Origin: Methylobacillus arboreus
GTDB lineage: Bacteria > Pseudomonadota > Gammaproteobacteria > Burkholderiales > Methylophilaceae
Length of the DNA: 64,000 bases
Assembly (NCBI RefSeq): GCF_020532725.1
Contig: NZ_JAJAVC010000003.1
Span: 434,001-498,000 of the forward strand
Direction: 5' to 3'
Shown here: one piece after another, positions 56,325 through 63,168 of the stretch
How the letters are laid out: every line of letters begins with the position of its first letter
Position numbering within the stretch: position 1 is the first letter of the stretch
The notes under the pieces: generated by a model
What the model was told of the DNA's origin: nothing
The model's input: only the letters and a program-made list of their open reading frames with translations
Database searches by the model: none
Position numbers and translations under genes: made by a program

Positions 56325-56351
56325 GGGGAAATGTCATCGCGACATTTCCCC
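56325..56351 (-). terminator. terminator of the lipoprotein operon
   Basis: Perfect 11-bp stem GGGGAAATGTC / GACATTTCCCC with a five-base loop, 30 bp after the CsgG-like gene. On the minus strand it is followed by TTTGTATTTTT. Confidence 0.75.
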
Positions 56352-56380
56352 ACGGTTTTATAGCTTTTGATTAAGCGGAA

Positions 56381-57217
56381 TTACTTGCCAACTTTCAATT
56401 TGCCCCCAGTACCCAGGCCGCCTTCAACTTCTTGCGCCTTGTAATGGCGCAGGGATACAACCATCTTGTTGTAGGCATCAACGAATGCTGCAACAGTGGC
56501 CTTGCCTTCCGGCGTACGTGAGAAGCCGCCCAAACTGCCTGCTGCGCCACCGCCAAAGGCACCGAGCGCGGCACCATAATTTGTGGCGGTTGCATTGCCT
56601 TCCGCAATGCCGATTTGCACGGAAGAGCGGATATCGTATAACGACAATGTCACTACAGATACTTTGGATTCCAGGGAGCCGGCCAATGTGCCTACGCCGT
56701 TGCCAATCAGGCTGCCCAAGGCACCTGCAATTTTACCGGTGGAGTCATTATCGATGATGATCGCTGGTTCAAGAAAGTAATCTGCAGCAACCCGTTGGCC
56801 TTTCTGTTGATTGGATCCGGCACGGAATTCGCCAGAGTTGCGTTGCTTGTCCGTGATGGCGGAAATACGACCATCGGTGCGGCTGTTGCCAATAGCAGTG
56901 ATCACAAAACAGTTGGACTGCTGCACTGCCAAACGCAGAAGCGGCTCAATGCTGGTGACTTTGGTGGCAGAGCCGAAAGTCGTAAACCATTCCTTGTCGC
57001 GACCATCATCCATGGCAATGGTGCCAAGAGGCGCTGCGCAGCGCTCCAGATTAGAGTTGGCGTCTGCGCTGGTGCTGCCAGCTGCTGCACCCGAGGCTGC
57101 GGTCGGCGATGAGCCAGACGAAAGCATTCCGCCCAGTCCTGGGCCATCTGTACTGACACAGCCAGCTAGTGTCAACGGTAAAAGTGCCATGGCGGCATAA
57201 AGTTTTTTCTTGAACAT
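56381..57217 (-). CDS. CsgG-like outer-membrane lipoprotein
   Basis: 278 residues from ATG 57217. Signal peptide with lipobox LTLAGC (Cys at about residue 20). After a Ser/Gly/Ala-rich linker comes a CsgG/HfaB-like domain: LLRLAVQQSNCFVITAIG, the Gly-rich NGVGTLAGSLESK, and VSVVTLSLYDIRSSVQIG. CsgG itself is the curli export pore; this protein lacks curli partners and belongs to the broader CsgG/HfaB family of surface-associated lipoproteins. The start is chosen at the lipoprotein signal. It follows a Sel1-like lipoprotein gene in the same direction (gap 29 bp). Confidence 0.8.
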   Translation of the reverse strand: MFKKKLYAAMALLPLTLAGCVSTDGPGLGGMLSSGSSPTAASGAAAGSTSADANSNLERCAAPLGTIAMDDGRDKEWFTTFGSATKVTSIEPLLRLAVQQSNCFVITAIGNSRTDGRISAITDKQRNSGEFRAGSNQQKGQRVAADYFLEPAIIIDNDSTGKIAGALGSLIGNGVGTLAGSLESKVSVVTLSLYDIRSSVQIGIAEGNATATNYGAALGAFGGGAAGSLGGFSRTPEGKATVAAFVDAYNKMVVSLRHYKAQEVEGGLGTGGKLKVGK

Positions 57218-57246
57218 GCTAAATCTCGCTAAAAGTTTCAGGGGGG

Positions 57247-57831
57247 TTAATAAAAATACCAAGAGGAACCGCGCCAGTAGCTACGGTAGGCATATCCGCT
57301 ATACCAATACCCATGCCAATAAGGGCGGTATAAATTGAGCCATCTTCTGTATTCGACCTCATTCTTTTTGGCTTCCTGAGCCTGCTTCAGCAGGTTTTGG
57401 GCTTCTTGATTGCCCTTGGACGCTGCCAGGCTGAGCCAGGACTCGGCTTCAGCGGGGTCTGACCCCATTTCTTCCAGTCCCATAAGATAGAAACGGCCAA
57501 CAGCTAGTTGGGCATCAACATCGCCATGCTCTGCCGCATGACGCATCCAGGTCAGTGCTTGATAAGTATTGCGGGTGATACCATCACCGCGGAAATATCG
57601 CAGTCCCAAATCGAAGGCCGCGCGTGGGTCTTTTTCGGCCAGTGCAGTTAGTTGCTGAATCTTTAGTTTCTCTTCGGGGCTGATAGAAGATTCGGGAGTG
57701 AATGTTGACGAGTTGCGCGGACGGTCTGAACACCCTTGATCGTCGCAGATACGGACAGTTTGGCTTTGCGGAGTGGAGGCACATCCATAAAGGCCAACTA
57801 GCGCCATTAAGCAAATGAGCAAATTTTTCAT
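57247..57831 (-). CDS. Sel1-repeat lipoprotein
   Basis: 194 residues. Lipobox LYGCAS (Cys17). The central part holds three Sel1-type TPR-like repeats (AAFDLGLRYFRGDGI, ALTWMRHAAEHGDVDAQLAVG, AESWLSLAASKGNQEAQNLL) and the C-terminus is unusually Tyr/Trp-rich (YWHGYWYSGYAYRSYWRG). Sel1 proteins scaffold protein complexes. It is co-oriented with the CsgG-like gene, so the two may form an outer-membrane complex. Its promoter region also holds a divergent sigma-54-type site. Confidence 0.85.
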   Translation of the reverse strand: MKNLLICLMALVGLYGCASTPQSQTVRICDDQGCSDRPRNSSTFTPESSISPEEKLKIQQLTALAEKDPRAAFDLGLRYFRGDGITRNTYQALTWMRHAAEHGDVDAQLAVGRFYLMGLEEMGSDPAEAESWLSLAASKGNQEAQNLLKQAQEAKKNEVEYRRWLNLYRPYWHGYWYSGYAYRSYWRGSSWYFY

Positions 57832-57935
57832 ATTGTTTTGAATTGTTTTTAGCTGGGCACAAAACTTAGCAGAGTGTGCCTGCTCCCTTGTAAGTATTCA
57901 TTACTTTTCAGGCATTATAGTGATAATTCAAATAC

Positions 57936-57951
57936 TGGCAACCTCCTTGCA
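57936..57951 (+). promoter_or_regulatory. sigma-54-type promoter, rightward, with no gene behind it
   Basis: TGGCAACCTCCTTGCA: GG at 57937-57938 and GC at 57949-57950 with exactly ten bases between, a close match to TGGCAC-N5-TTGCA. It points right into a 176-bp gap that ends in a terminator hairpin, not into a gene. Confidence 0.6.
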
Positions 57952-57961
57952 CGCTAGGAAG

Positions 57962-58111
57962 AAGGTGAAGCGGGAGTAATAAAATATTCAAGGGTAGATC
58001 GAGATAATCAATTGATAATTATGGATATAACAGGTTTGTTAACTGGCTAGAAGAATTAATGGTTAGAAATAATTGAAGCACTACTAGCATGCGCTAGCAG
58101 TGCTTCTTTTT
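57962..58111 (+). ncRNA. candidate sigma-54-dependent small RNA
   Basis: Inferred transcript of about 150 nt from the expected start (about 12 bp after the -12 GC) to the T-run at 58107-58111. The only reading frames on this strand are 9 and 5 codons (MDITGLLTG and MVRNN), so a non-coding RNA is likelier than a peptide. Its 3' hairpin is shared with the converging PEP-CTERM gene. Not homologous to any RNA I recognise. Confidence 0.4.
58075..58111. terminator. terminator shared by candidate sRNA and PEP-CTERM gene
   Basis: GAAGCACTACTAGC paired with GCTAGCAGTGCTTC around a four-base loop (one internal mismatch). Five T follow on the plus strand (58107-58111); on the minus strand the sequence after the stem is only moderately T-rich. 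Confidence 0.65.
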
Positions 58112-58127
58112 AGCTTAATGAAATCTA

Positions 58128-58817
58128 TTAATTAAACTTACTGCGGCGACGAGCTGCAAAGCCGATTGCGCCTAGACCCAGCAACAGCATTGCATAGGTT
58201 TCTGGCTCAGGTACAGCAGCAACTTGGTCAACTTGGAAAGCCAAGGATTGGGAGAAGCCGATGTCGAAGTTGAGGGTGTAGGAACTGATTGGGGTGGAAA
58301 TGCCGCTCAGGTCCCAAGTGTAGTAGTAGTAATCAGCAGCAGTGCCGGTATCAACGAAATTCACCAGTGTGCCAGCAATATCTTGATCACCACCGTTGTA
58401 GCTCAAGGTCAGTGAGAATGGAGTACCGCCAAAGGAACCATCGAAATCGTTGATAATGCCTTGGAAAGCAATGGAGCTAATGTCGCTGGCAATGGTGTTG
58501 TCGGTGAATGTCAGCGCATTGTTGCTACCATAAAGACCAGCACCTGCGGGATAGTAGGAACCGGACAGCAATGTCAGCAATGCGTCGCCAGAACCAGCTA
58601 CGTTACCGGCAGTGCCGGCAGCCAATTGTGCGGAAGTCAGCGGATCAGCATTGCCATCTGCATCTAAACGGTTACGGTTAAGCTGGTTCCAGCCATCGAA
58701 GGATACGGAACCTGCAACGTCGATAAAGCTATCATGGGTTGCATTCGCTTGAGCCAAGCCGGCCATTGCAAACAGGCTAGCGCCTACTAATACCATTTGA
58801 ACGGATTTCAAGTTCAT
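58128..58817 (-). CDS. PEP-CTERM sorted exported protein
   Basis: 229 residues. Signal peptide 1-25 (ends LAQANA). The mature part is rich in Gly, Ser, Thr, Asp and has a lectin/choice-of-anchor-like beta composition. The C-terminus is a canonical PEP-CTERM signal: VPEPETYAMLLLGLGAIGF followed by AARRRSKFN. It is therefore cleaved by exosortase and probably exported with exopolysaccharide. It is the second such protein in the window. The upstream region contains a 13-bp motif identical to part of the sigma-54-type site at 57936, but with GG-N12-GC spacing, so a working sigma-54 promoter here is doubtful. Confidence 0.9.
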   Translation of the reverse strand: MNLKSVQMVLVGASLFAMAGLAQANATHDSFIDVAGSVSFDGWNQLNRNRLDADGNADPLTSAQLAAGTAGNVAGSGDALLTLLSGSYYPAGAGLYGSNNALTFTDNTIASDISSIAFQGIINDFDGSFGGTPFSLTLSYNGGDQDIAGTLVNFVDTGTAADYYYYTWDLSGISTPISSYTLNFDIGFSQSLAFQVDQVAAVPEPETYAMLLLGLGAIGFAARRRSKFN

Positions 58818-59234
58818 TTTTTAGTTTCCCTAAGTTTGGATAATGACAAATTCAGGCATTCCCAATGAATGCCCGGACCTTACTTGCCAGTCAGCGTGCA
58901 AGGAGCGCAATCCTGTACTGGAAGTTTCTTATTTCGTTATAAAAATAAGAATTATTCGTATTATGTCAATTTTAGTTAGGATGTCAACCAGTTTTACATT
59001 GTGGATATTGATATAATTTTTAGAGTGTTTTTCAGCAATCGAATGATGTAGGGGTGATTTCTACTGAGGCACTGTGCGCAGGGATGTATCAATGTTATTG
59101 CACTGGCAACTTTGAAACCTAATCCTTATCCTAATATCCTGAAGTGGAAGTGAGTTATGGATATGGCTTCAAATGCTGTGGACAAGCCACAGGCTTATTG
59201 AATTACAGAATAGTGGGTGAAAAAATTAAGGCGG
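58818..59234. other. intergenic region upstream of PEP-CTERM gene
   Basis: 417 bp, A+T-rich. Contains a short dyad (GGCATTC / GAATGCC at about 58855-58873) in the 5' leader of the PEP-CTERM gene and the 13-bp motif at 58893-58905. No coding sequence seen. Confidence 0.4.
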
Positions 59235-59918
59235 TTACGAAGATGTGCCAAGCAGTTCCTTGATGAATCCACCGATGCTCGCGAGTTTGCTGCCATGTTC
59301 CAGCATCATTGGCAGGCGTGACTTCTTCATTGACTTGAGTTCTTCCAGGTTGTTTTCTGCAATCTGGCTTCCTATACGGCCAATGATATTGCGGATATTT
59401 TTACGTGCCTGCTCCAGCTGTTTGCCTTGCCAATTGGATCCAAAAGCCTGCTCTTCCCAACAGGCATCCAGGATGCGGTAGAGCGTGGCGAGATTGCCGA
59501 TCACATACTCTGAAGTGCTGTTGAAAATGAGGCTGTCATCAGCAAGCCGCGCCTGGTTTTGCAAATAGCGGAATAGCAATGGTGTCTTGAGGTGAAAGCG
59601 CATCTGGCCTTTTTCCAGGCTCTCAACGTGATAATGCACGCCCGCAAGTGCGCTGAGAAGTTGCGACCATGCCTCGGCCTCTGTCAGTTGGCTAAACTTG
59701 ATTGCCGCGCTTTCAAGCAGGCTCTTGGCGCGGGATTCGCGTATGCGGAATACAGAGCTCAGGTGGAATGTGTCAGCAGTCTGCATGGCTTGTGCATATT
59801 CCCAGAGCAAAAGCGCATCGAAGTCACTTTTTGACATGCCACCCAAGCCATGGGTGCTGACATACTCCTGCCAGATACGGTCAAACAGATCGATTTTCTG
59901 CTGGTCGCTAAGAGGCAT
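59235..59918 (-). CDS. hypothetical cytoplasmic protein
   Basis: 227 residues from ATG 59918, chosen because GGAG lies nine bases upstream; a TTG at 59933 is possible. The protein is helical and soluble, with QEYVSTHGLGGMSKSDFDALLLW near the start, FHLKTPLLFRYLQNQAR in the middle, and a basic C-terminal part. I do not recognise the family. Similar proteins are sometimes found in defence or plasmid contexts, but I cannot support that here. It is the last gene before the cassette array. Confidence 0.65.
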   Translation of the reverse strand: MPLSDQQKIDLFDRIWQEYVSTHGLGGMSKSDFDALLLWEYAQAMQTADTFHLSSVFRIRESRAKSLLESAAIKFSQLTEAEAWSQLLSALAGVHYHVESLEKGQMRFHLKTPLLFRYLQNQARLADDSLIFNSTSEYVIGNLATLYRILDACWEEQAFGSNWQGKQLEQARKNIRNIIGRIGSQIAENNLEELKSMKKSRLPMMLEHGSKLASIGGFIKELLGTSS

Positions 59919-60056
59919 TCCTGTTTTCTCCAATGGTCAGGCTGCTATGCCACGCAGCAGCAATGCATAATTTATCTGGAAAACCATCATGGTACATTCA
60001 TCAGGTTCATAACATGATCCTGTGATAAGAAGGAGGGCACATTCACCTTGAAGCGA

Positions 60057-60206
60057 TTAATTTGGCTTGTTGATGATTGAAAGCACAATGCCTACTGCAA
60101 TGCCGGTGATGGCACCTAGGGCCAGGTTTTCCAGGCTAAGGCCGACTATTGTGCCAACGATAGTGGCAATGCCAAGATTGAAAATTTCTTTATGTTTATT
60201 CGCCAT
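60057..60206 (-). CDS. small membrane protein (49 residues)
   Basis: 49 residues from ATG 60206: after MANKHKEIFN two short hydrophobic segments (LGIATIVGTIVGLSL and LGAITGIAVGIVLSII) with glycine-zipper-like spacing. A TATAAT lies 10 bases upstream, but no ribosome-binding site is clear. The frame would be short for a shadow and hydrophobic by composition. Function unknown. Its place at the left edge of the cassette array makes a lost cassette gene possible. Confidence 0.4.
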   Translation of the reverse strand: MANKHKEIFNLGIATIVGTIVGLSLENLALGAITGIAVGIVLSIINKPN

Positions 60207-60464
60207 GACGAGATTATAGGCCTTAAGCACACACCGCAAAACCCGAGCATGTCATGATGGGATTTCCAGCATATCCCGCCCAAAATCGGCAACTTGGCTA
60301 TCAGACACAAGGTTTCCCTCCCATAGATATGCGGTGGTCTCCAATCGCAAAAGATATATGGCTGCTCCGTCTTTCTATAAAGAGCATCGTGCTCCAGCAA
60401 TCCAGTTTCTGGCAGGCGCCCCACATAACCGACGTGCTTCAGCGCGTCCGGGATGGGTGAAATG

Positions 60465-60641
60465 TCAGGTATCTTTTGAGCCTTTTTTGAGTTCTTTCAT
60501 GAACTCTTTGAAATGTGGCTGGAACGCAAGAAACAATGGATGGTTCCTGTGTTCCAGCATGACCTCACTAAAGAGCTTTAATCCCGTACGCCATTGCGCA
60601 GCACTACGGGGCAGGATTTCGTTGGTGTCATTTCTGAGTCT
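60465..60641 (-). pseudogene. start-less ORF between decayed attC and unique DNA
   Basis: A 58-codon minus-strand frame (58 codons plus stop) that follows a stop codon and has no ATG near its left end; the first ATG is at codon 28. Amino-acid make-up is protein-like (LPRSAAQWRTGLKLFSE, FLAFQPHFKEFMKEL). It lies just after the decayed attC, in the position of a cassette gene. I read it as the remnant of a gene, or as a frame started from CTG/TTG. Confidence 0.3.
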
Positions 60642-60702
60642 CTAATGCCTGCGTATGAAGCCGTGCCACGAAAGTGACATCGGCTTGAATACGTGCTTAG
60701 GC
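60639..60702 (-). other. decayed attC site
   Basis: Inner arms pair well (CGTATGAAGCCG with CGGCTTGAATACG), but the R boxes are altered: CTTAGGC for GTTAGGC, and TCTAATG for the partner. It contains the DUF4287 stop codon. The change at the crossover G suggests it can no longer recombine. Confidence 0.6.
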
Positions 60703-60912
60703 TTCATGTTGAGACCGATGGAATGCTACAAGCGCATTCGCATGACCGTGCCTGATCTTATGTTGTTCCTTGAGAAAGGCGACTTGCTCCATGTGCTTCT
60801 TGTCCTTGAGAGAGTCGAGAACCTTGAACCAGTGGGTAACAGGTTTCCCATAGGTCTTCTCAATGGATGGGAAGTAAGAAGCCGGGCCTTTAACGATGTT
60901 GTCAGTTGCCAT
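60697..60912 (-). CDS. DUF4287 domain protein
   Basis: 71 residues from ATG 60912 with GGAGAG eight bases upstream. The whole protein is a DUF4287 domain (GPASYFPSIEKTYGKPVTHW, then VAFLKEQHK and HGHANALVAFHR). Proteins of this family occur widely in plasmid and cassette contexts and their role is unknown. The stop codon lies inside the decayed attC, as with the other cassette genes. It shares a cassette with the 218-residue membrane protein upstream. Confidence 0.75.
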   Translation of the reverse strand: MATDNIVKGPASYFPSIEKTYGKPVTHWFKVLDSLKDKKHMEQVAFLKEQHKIRHGHANALVAFHRSQHEA

Positions 60913-61015
60913 GTGTCTCTCCATGATTCAAGAATCGAATCTCCTGTTTGGCTATATAGTCGACACGCCAGTTTTTAATATTGTGATGACACTTTTCAGC
61001 ATGAACAATACTGAT

Positions 61016-61672
61016 TCAGGGTGTGTCGCTTATCTGGCTGCTACCTGTCAGTGCAATACCGCCAGAAGCACCGCCGCCGTCATTCCCACCGCCCCCTTTG
61101 CCACTAGGCTCGCCGCTTCGTTTGCTATTGTTGCTGCCTGTAATAACGCGTATTGGCCCTTGATTAGGGATTGTGATACCTGCCGGAATTGGTGTTAAAT
61201 CCAGGGACTGACGAATAAAATTACGCAATGAAACCACCAGTGCGGCAGTTTCGATATTTTTCCCTGCCACCATATCGTTAGCAGCCTGCGCCGCCAGCCG
61301 AACCTGTTCTTCCGTGCCCAGTAAAACAATATCTGACAATGCCGTTTCAACAGCATCGCGGATACGCCTGCGGCGCTCGGAAGCGCTGGCAATGGCGCTC
61401 AAATCATCCACTGCGCCAACAGACTGCCGCAAATCACGCAAATGGGCAGGATCAACGGCCAGTTCACCAGTAAAGGAACCTCCCAGCACTTTGTAGGCTG
61501 CGATAAGCACCTTTAATCGTTCGTTGATCTGACGGTTTTCACGCTCACGCCAGCGCTGAAAAGTCTGCATGAAAATAAGACGGATGCCGACCATTATCAC
61601 AGACATCAGGGCCAGGATCAGCAAGGTCGTCAGAATTGCCGAGCCAGAACTAAAATCAAGCAAGCTTCGCAT
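61016..61672 (-). CDS. hypothetical membrane-anchored protein in cassette
   Basis: 218 residues with one N-terminal membrane span (SAILTTLLILALMSVIMVGI, residues 10-29), a helical charged middle (RWRERENRQINERLKVL; ERRRRIRDAVETALSD) and a low-complexity Gly/Ser/Asn tail (GEPSGKGGGGNDGGGASGG). I do not recognise its role. It lies 80 bp after an attC boundary and no attC separates it from the DUF4287 gene, which gives a two-gene cassette. The start at 61672 has no strong ribosome-binding site. Confidence 0.6.
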   Translation of the reverse strand: MRSLLDFSSGSAILTTLLILALMSVIMVGIRLIFMQTFQRWRERENRQINERLKVLIAAYKVLGGSFTGELAVDPAHLRDLRQSVGAVDDLSAIASASERRRRIRDAVETALSDIVLLGTEEQVRLAAQAANDMVAGKNIETAALVVSLRNFIRQSLDLTPIPAGITIPNQGPIRVITGSNNSKRSGEPSGKGGGGNDGGGASGGIALTGSSQISDTP

Positions 61673-61753
61673 AAATCACCTATCGCATATGGCATAGAAC
61701 CGCGCATTTCCGCACTGGCTGACATGAACAGCGGCATCAACGCGCAAATTAAA

Positions 61754-61868
61754 ACTTAACCGGCAAACTGCGATACGGCAAGCAGTCCGGAGCCTGTCAA
61801 ACAACTTTAGCGGAGCAACGAAGAACAACGCTATCGCCCTGACCGTCGGCTGGGGCGCCTAGTTGGGC
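61754..61868 (-). other. long attC site
   Basis: ACTTAAC (61754-61760) and GTTGGGC (61862-61868) match the RYYYAAC and GTTRRRY boxes; GTCGGCTGGGGCGCC next to the right box matches other attC sites of the array. At 115 bp it is about twice as long as its neighbours, and inner pairing is weaker. Confidence 0.6.
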
Positions 61869-61874
61869 CGCTGC

Positions 61875-62153
61875 TCACAGCAACCATTTAAAGACTCCCG
61901 CAATCGCAAAAAAGCCGATACCGACAAAGGCTGAACCAAGGGAAGTGGCTGGCGGCGCTTGTAGCTCGTTTAGTCGAAATGTGACTGGCTTAAGCAGAAT
62001 ATCTGGCCACAGTGCCAATGCGACAAAGATACATGCCACACCTAAACCGGACGCAACATCTTGCCACGCATACGAGGAAAGAGACAAGAATGCGTGAATG
62101 AAGAACAAGCTGGCTCCAGCAGCCATGAGCGCTTGTACGAACTTTCTCTTCAA
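61875..62153 (-). CDS. cassette-borne small membrane protein (92 residues)
   Basis: Start TTG 62153 with AAAGGAG six bases before it, just inside the cassette boundary. About three hydrophobic segments: LMAAGASLFFIHAFLSL, LGVACIFVALALWPDILL, and FVGIGFFAIAGVFKWLL. A longer frame from 62375 would read through an attC site (giving a peptide such as NQALQPTCFARGL) and I reject it. Function unknown. The stop lies 7 bp before the attC, the usual cassette arrangement. Confidence 0.65.
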   Translation of the reverse strand: MKRKFVQALMAAGASLFFIHAFLSLSSYAWQDVASGLGVACIFVALALWPDILLKPVTFRLNELQAPPATSLGSAFVGIGFFAIAGVFKWLL

Positions 62154-62168
62154 GAGCTTCTCCTTTAA

Positions 62169-62226
62169 GCCCAACGCCGAAGCCAAACCGCGTGCGAAGC
62201 ACGTCGGCTGGAGCGCTTGGTTATGT
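62169..62226 (-). other. attC site
   Basis: 58 bp with boxes GCCCAAC (62169-62175) and GTTATGT (62220-62226), inner pairing GCGTGCGAAGCACG. Separates the 92-residue and 59-residue membrane protein cassettes. Confidence 0.8.
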
Positions 62227-62242
62227 GTCTGCCCACAGGTTC

Positions 62243-62422
62243 TTAACTGGTCTCGACCGGTTTCTCTGGCTTTGCAAAAAAAACCAATGGTATTGCCAAC
62301 GGCCCCAAAATAACCGCGAACAGCCTCCAAGTTAAAGTCGGGTTTACATGGCGAATTTTCGCAATATAAATACAAAAAATGTTACTTAGCACCCAAGCCA
62401 CGGTCAGAATATACGTGCTCAT
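62243..62422 (-). CDS. cassette-borne small membrane protein (59 residues)
   Basis: A 59-residue frame, ATG 62422 to TAA 62243, with a good TAGGAG ribosome-binding site seven bases upstream. Two hydrophobic segments (YILTVAWVLSNIFCIYI and LFAVILGPLAIPLVFF) flank a short basic loop (KIRHVNPTLTWR); the tail is KPEKPVETS. It lies wholly between two attC sites, so it is the only gene of its cassette. No family recognised; a two-span membrane protein is a typical product of integron cassettes of unknown function. Confidence 0.65.
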   Translation of the reverse strand: MSTYILTVAWVLSNIFCIYIAKIRHVNPTLTWRLFAVILGPLAIPLVFFAKPEKPVETS

Positions 62423-62461
62423 AAAATTCTCCTAAGTGGTTCAGAATCGGTTTTTCGATAC

Positions 62462-62524
62462 ACATAACGTGGAGTTAACCGGCTCCGCGCTTTTGCGGAG
62501 TCCAGGTTGAACGTAGGGTTAGGC
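62462..62524 (-). other. attC site
   Basis: 63 bp with ACATAAC (62462-62468, a weak match) and GTTAGGC (62518-62524, exact), inner arms GGCTCCGC / GCGGAGTCC. The toxin stop codon is inside the GCCTAAC box read on the minus strand. Confidence 0.8.
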
Positions 62525-62815
62525 TCTTGCTTGCCAAATGGCAGGGTCTCTGCTGCCATGAAATACTGCGAGGACAACAATGCGATGTTTTTCTTCGCGA
62601 AAATAAACACTGTACGGGAAACGATTTGCAACGACGCGTCGAACGTCCTCGCGAACAATGGCAAACTGGAGAGGGTGTTTAGATGCCAGCGATACACAGC
62701 GGTCAATCTCAGCAATGAACTCAAGAGCAAGACCAACTCGCTTGGTTTCATACCACGCACTTGCTTCGATGAACTCTGTACTGGCGGCACGATGGAAAGT
62801 AACGGGCAAACTCAT
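62519..62815 (-). CDS. ParE/RelE-family toxin
   Basis: 98 residues. The fold and the motif sequence RRVVANRFPYSVYFREEK match the ParE/RelE superfamily; ParE-type members inhibit gyrase and RelE-type ones cleave mRNA on the ribosome. N-terminal helices contain FHRAASTEFIEASAWYET. Which branch is not settled. It overlaps the antitoxin stop by four bases (ATGA), so the two are translationally coupled. Stop codon is inside the following attC. Toxin-antitoxin pairs stabilise integron arrays. Confidence 0.88.
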   Translation of the reverse strand: MSLPVTFHRAASTEFIEASAWYETKRVGLALEFIAEIDRCVSLASKHPLQFAIVREDVRRVVANRFPYSVYFREEKHRIVVLAVFHGSRDPAIWQARA

Positions 62816-63039
62816 TGCCTGATTTTGGCAAGAGCGGCAGCCTTTACTTCATTCCAGGGAACTACATCATCGGGGTTGGCACGGTGGTCTGCGAGGCGGC
62901 GGTCAAGTTCCGTTTTCTGCGCTTCGGTCAACGATGGCGCGGCACCACGGCTAACAATGCCATCCCAGATGGCTTCAACCAGTTCGATTTGCTCGTCAAT
63001 GTCGAGCACACGAGCTTGCTGCAAGAGTTGAGTATTCAT
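62812..63039 (-). CDS. antitoxin of ParE/RelE pair (addiction module family)
   Basis: 75 residues from ATG 63039 with GGAG eight bases upstream. It matches the short addiction-module antitoxin family: ARVLDIDEQIELVEAIWDGI at the start and ALTEAQKTELDRRLADHRANP-like (here SLTEAQKTELDRRLADH) in the centre, with VVPWNEVKAAALAKI at the end. It precedes the toxin and is followed in the other direction by an attC. About 70 bp of leader before it probably holds its own promoter, as in other cassette toxin-antitoxin units. Confidence 0.88.
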   Translation of the reverse strand: MNTQLLQQARVLDIDEQIELVEAIWDGIVSRGAAPSLTEAQKTELDRRLADHRANPDDVVPWNEVKAAALAKIRQ

Positions 63040-63108
63040 GATCTGGACTCCATTCAGAACCAATGGGGCAATTCTAGCGCTCATCACTTACCATGTCGAA
63101 CTACGTAT

Positions 63109-63168
63109 GCCTAACGCCTGAATTAAGCCGCGCCGCGAAGCGGCGTCGGCTTGAATGAATTGTTAGGC
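63109..63168 (-). other. attC site (canonical)
   Basis: 60 bp with exact GCCTAAC (63109-63115) and GTTAGGC (63162-63168), and inner pairing GCCGCGCCGCGAAGCGGCG. The next gene's stop codon lies in the right box. Confidence 0.92.

Noticed and set aside
60146..60424. 92-codon minus-strand frame at the edge of the array
   Set aside because: Overlaps the 49-residue membrane protein, has no ribosome-binding site and no protein-like pattern.
61875..62375. 166-codon version of the cassette membrane protein
   Set aside because: It would run through an attC site and another cassette; the TTG start at 62153 with AAAGGAG is better.
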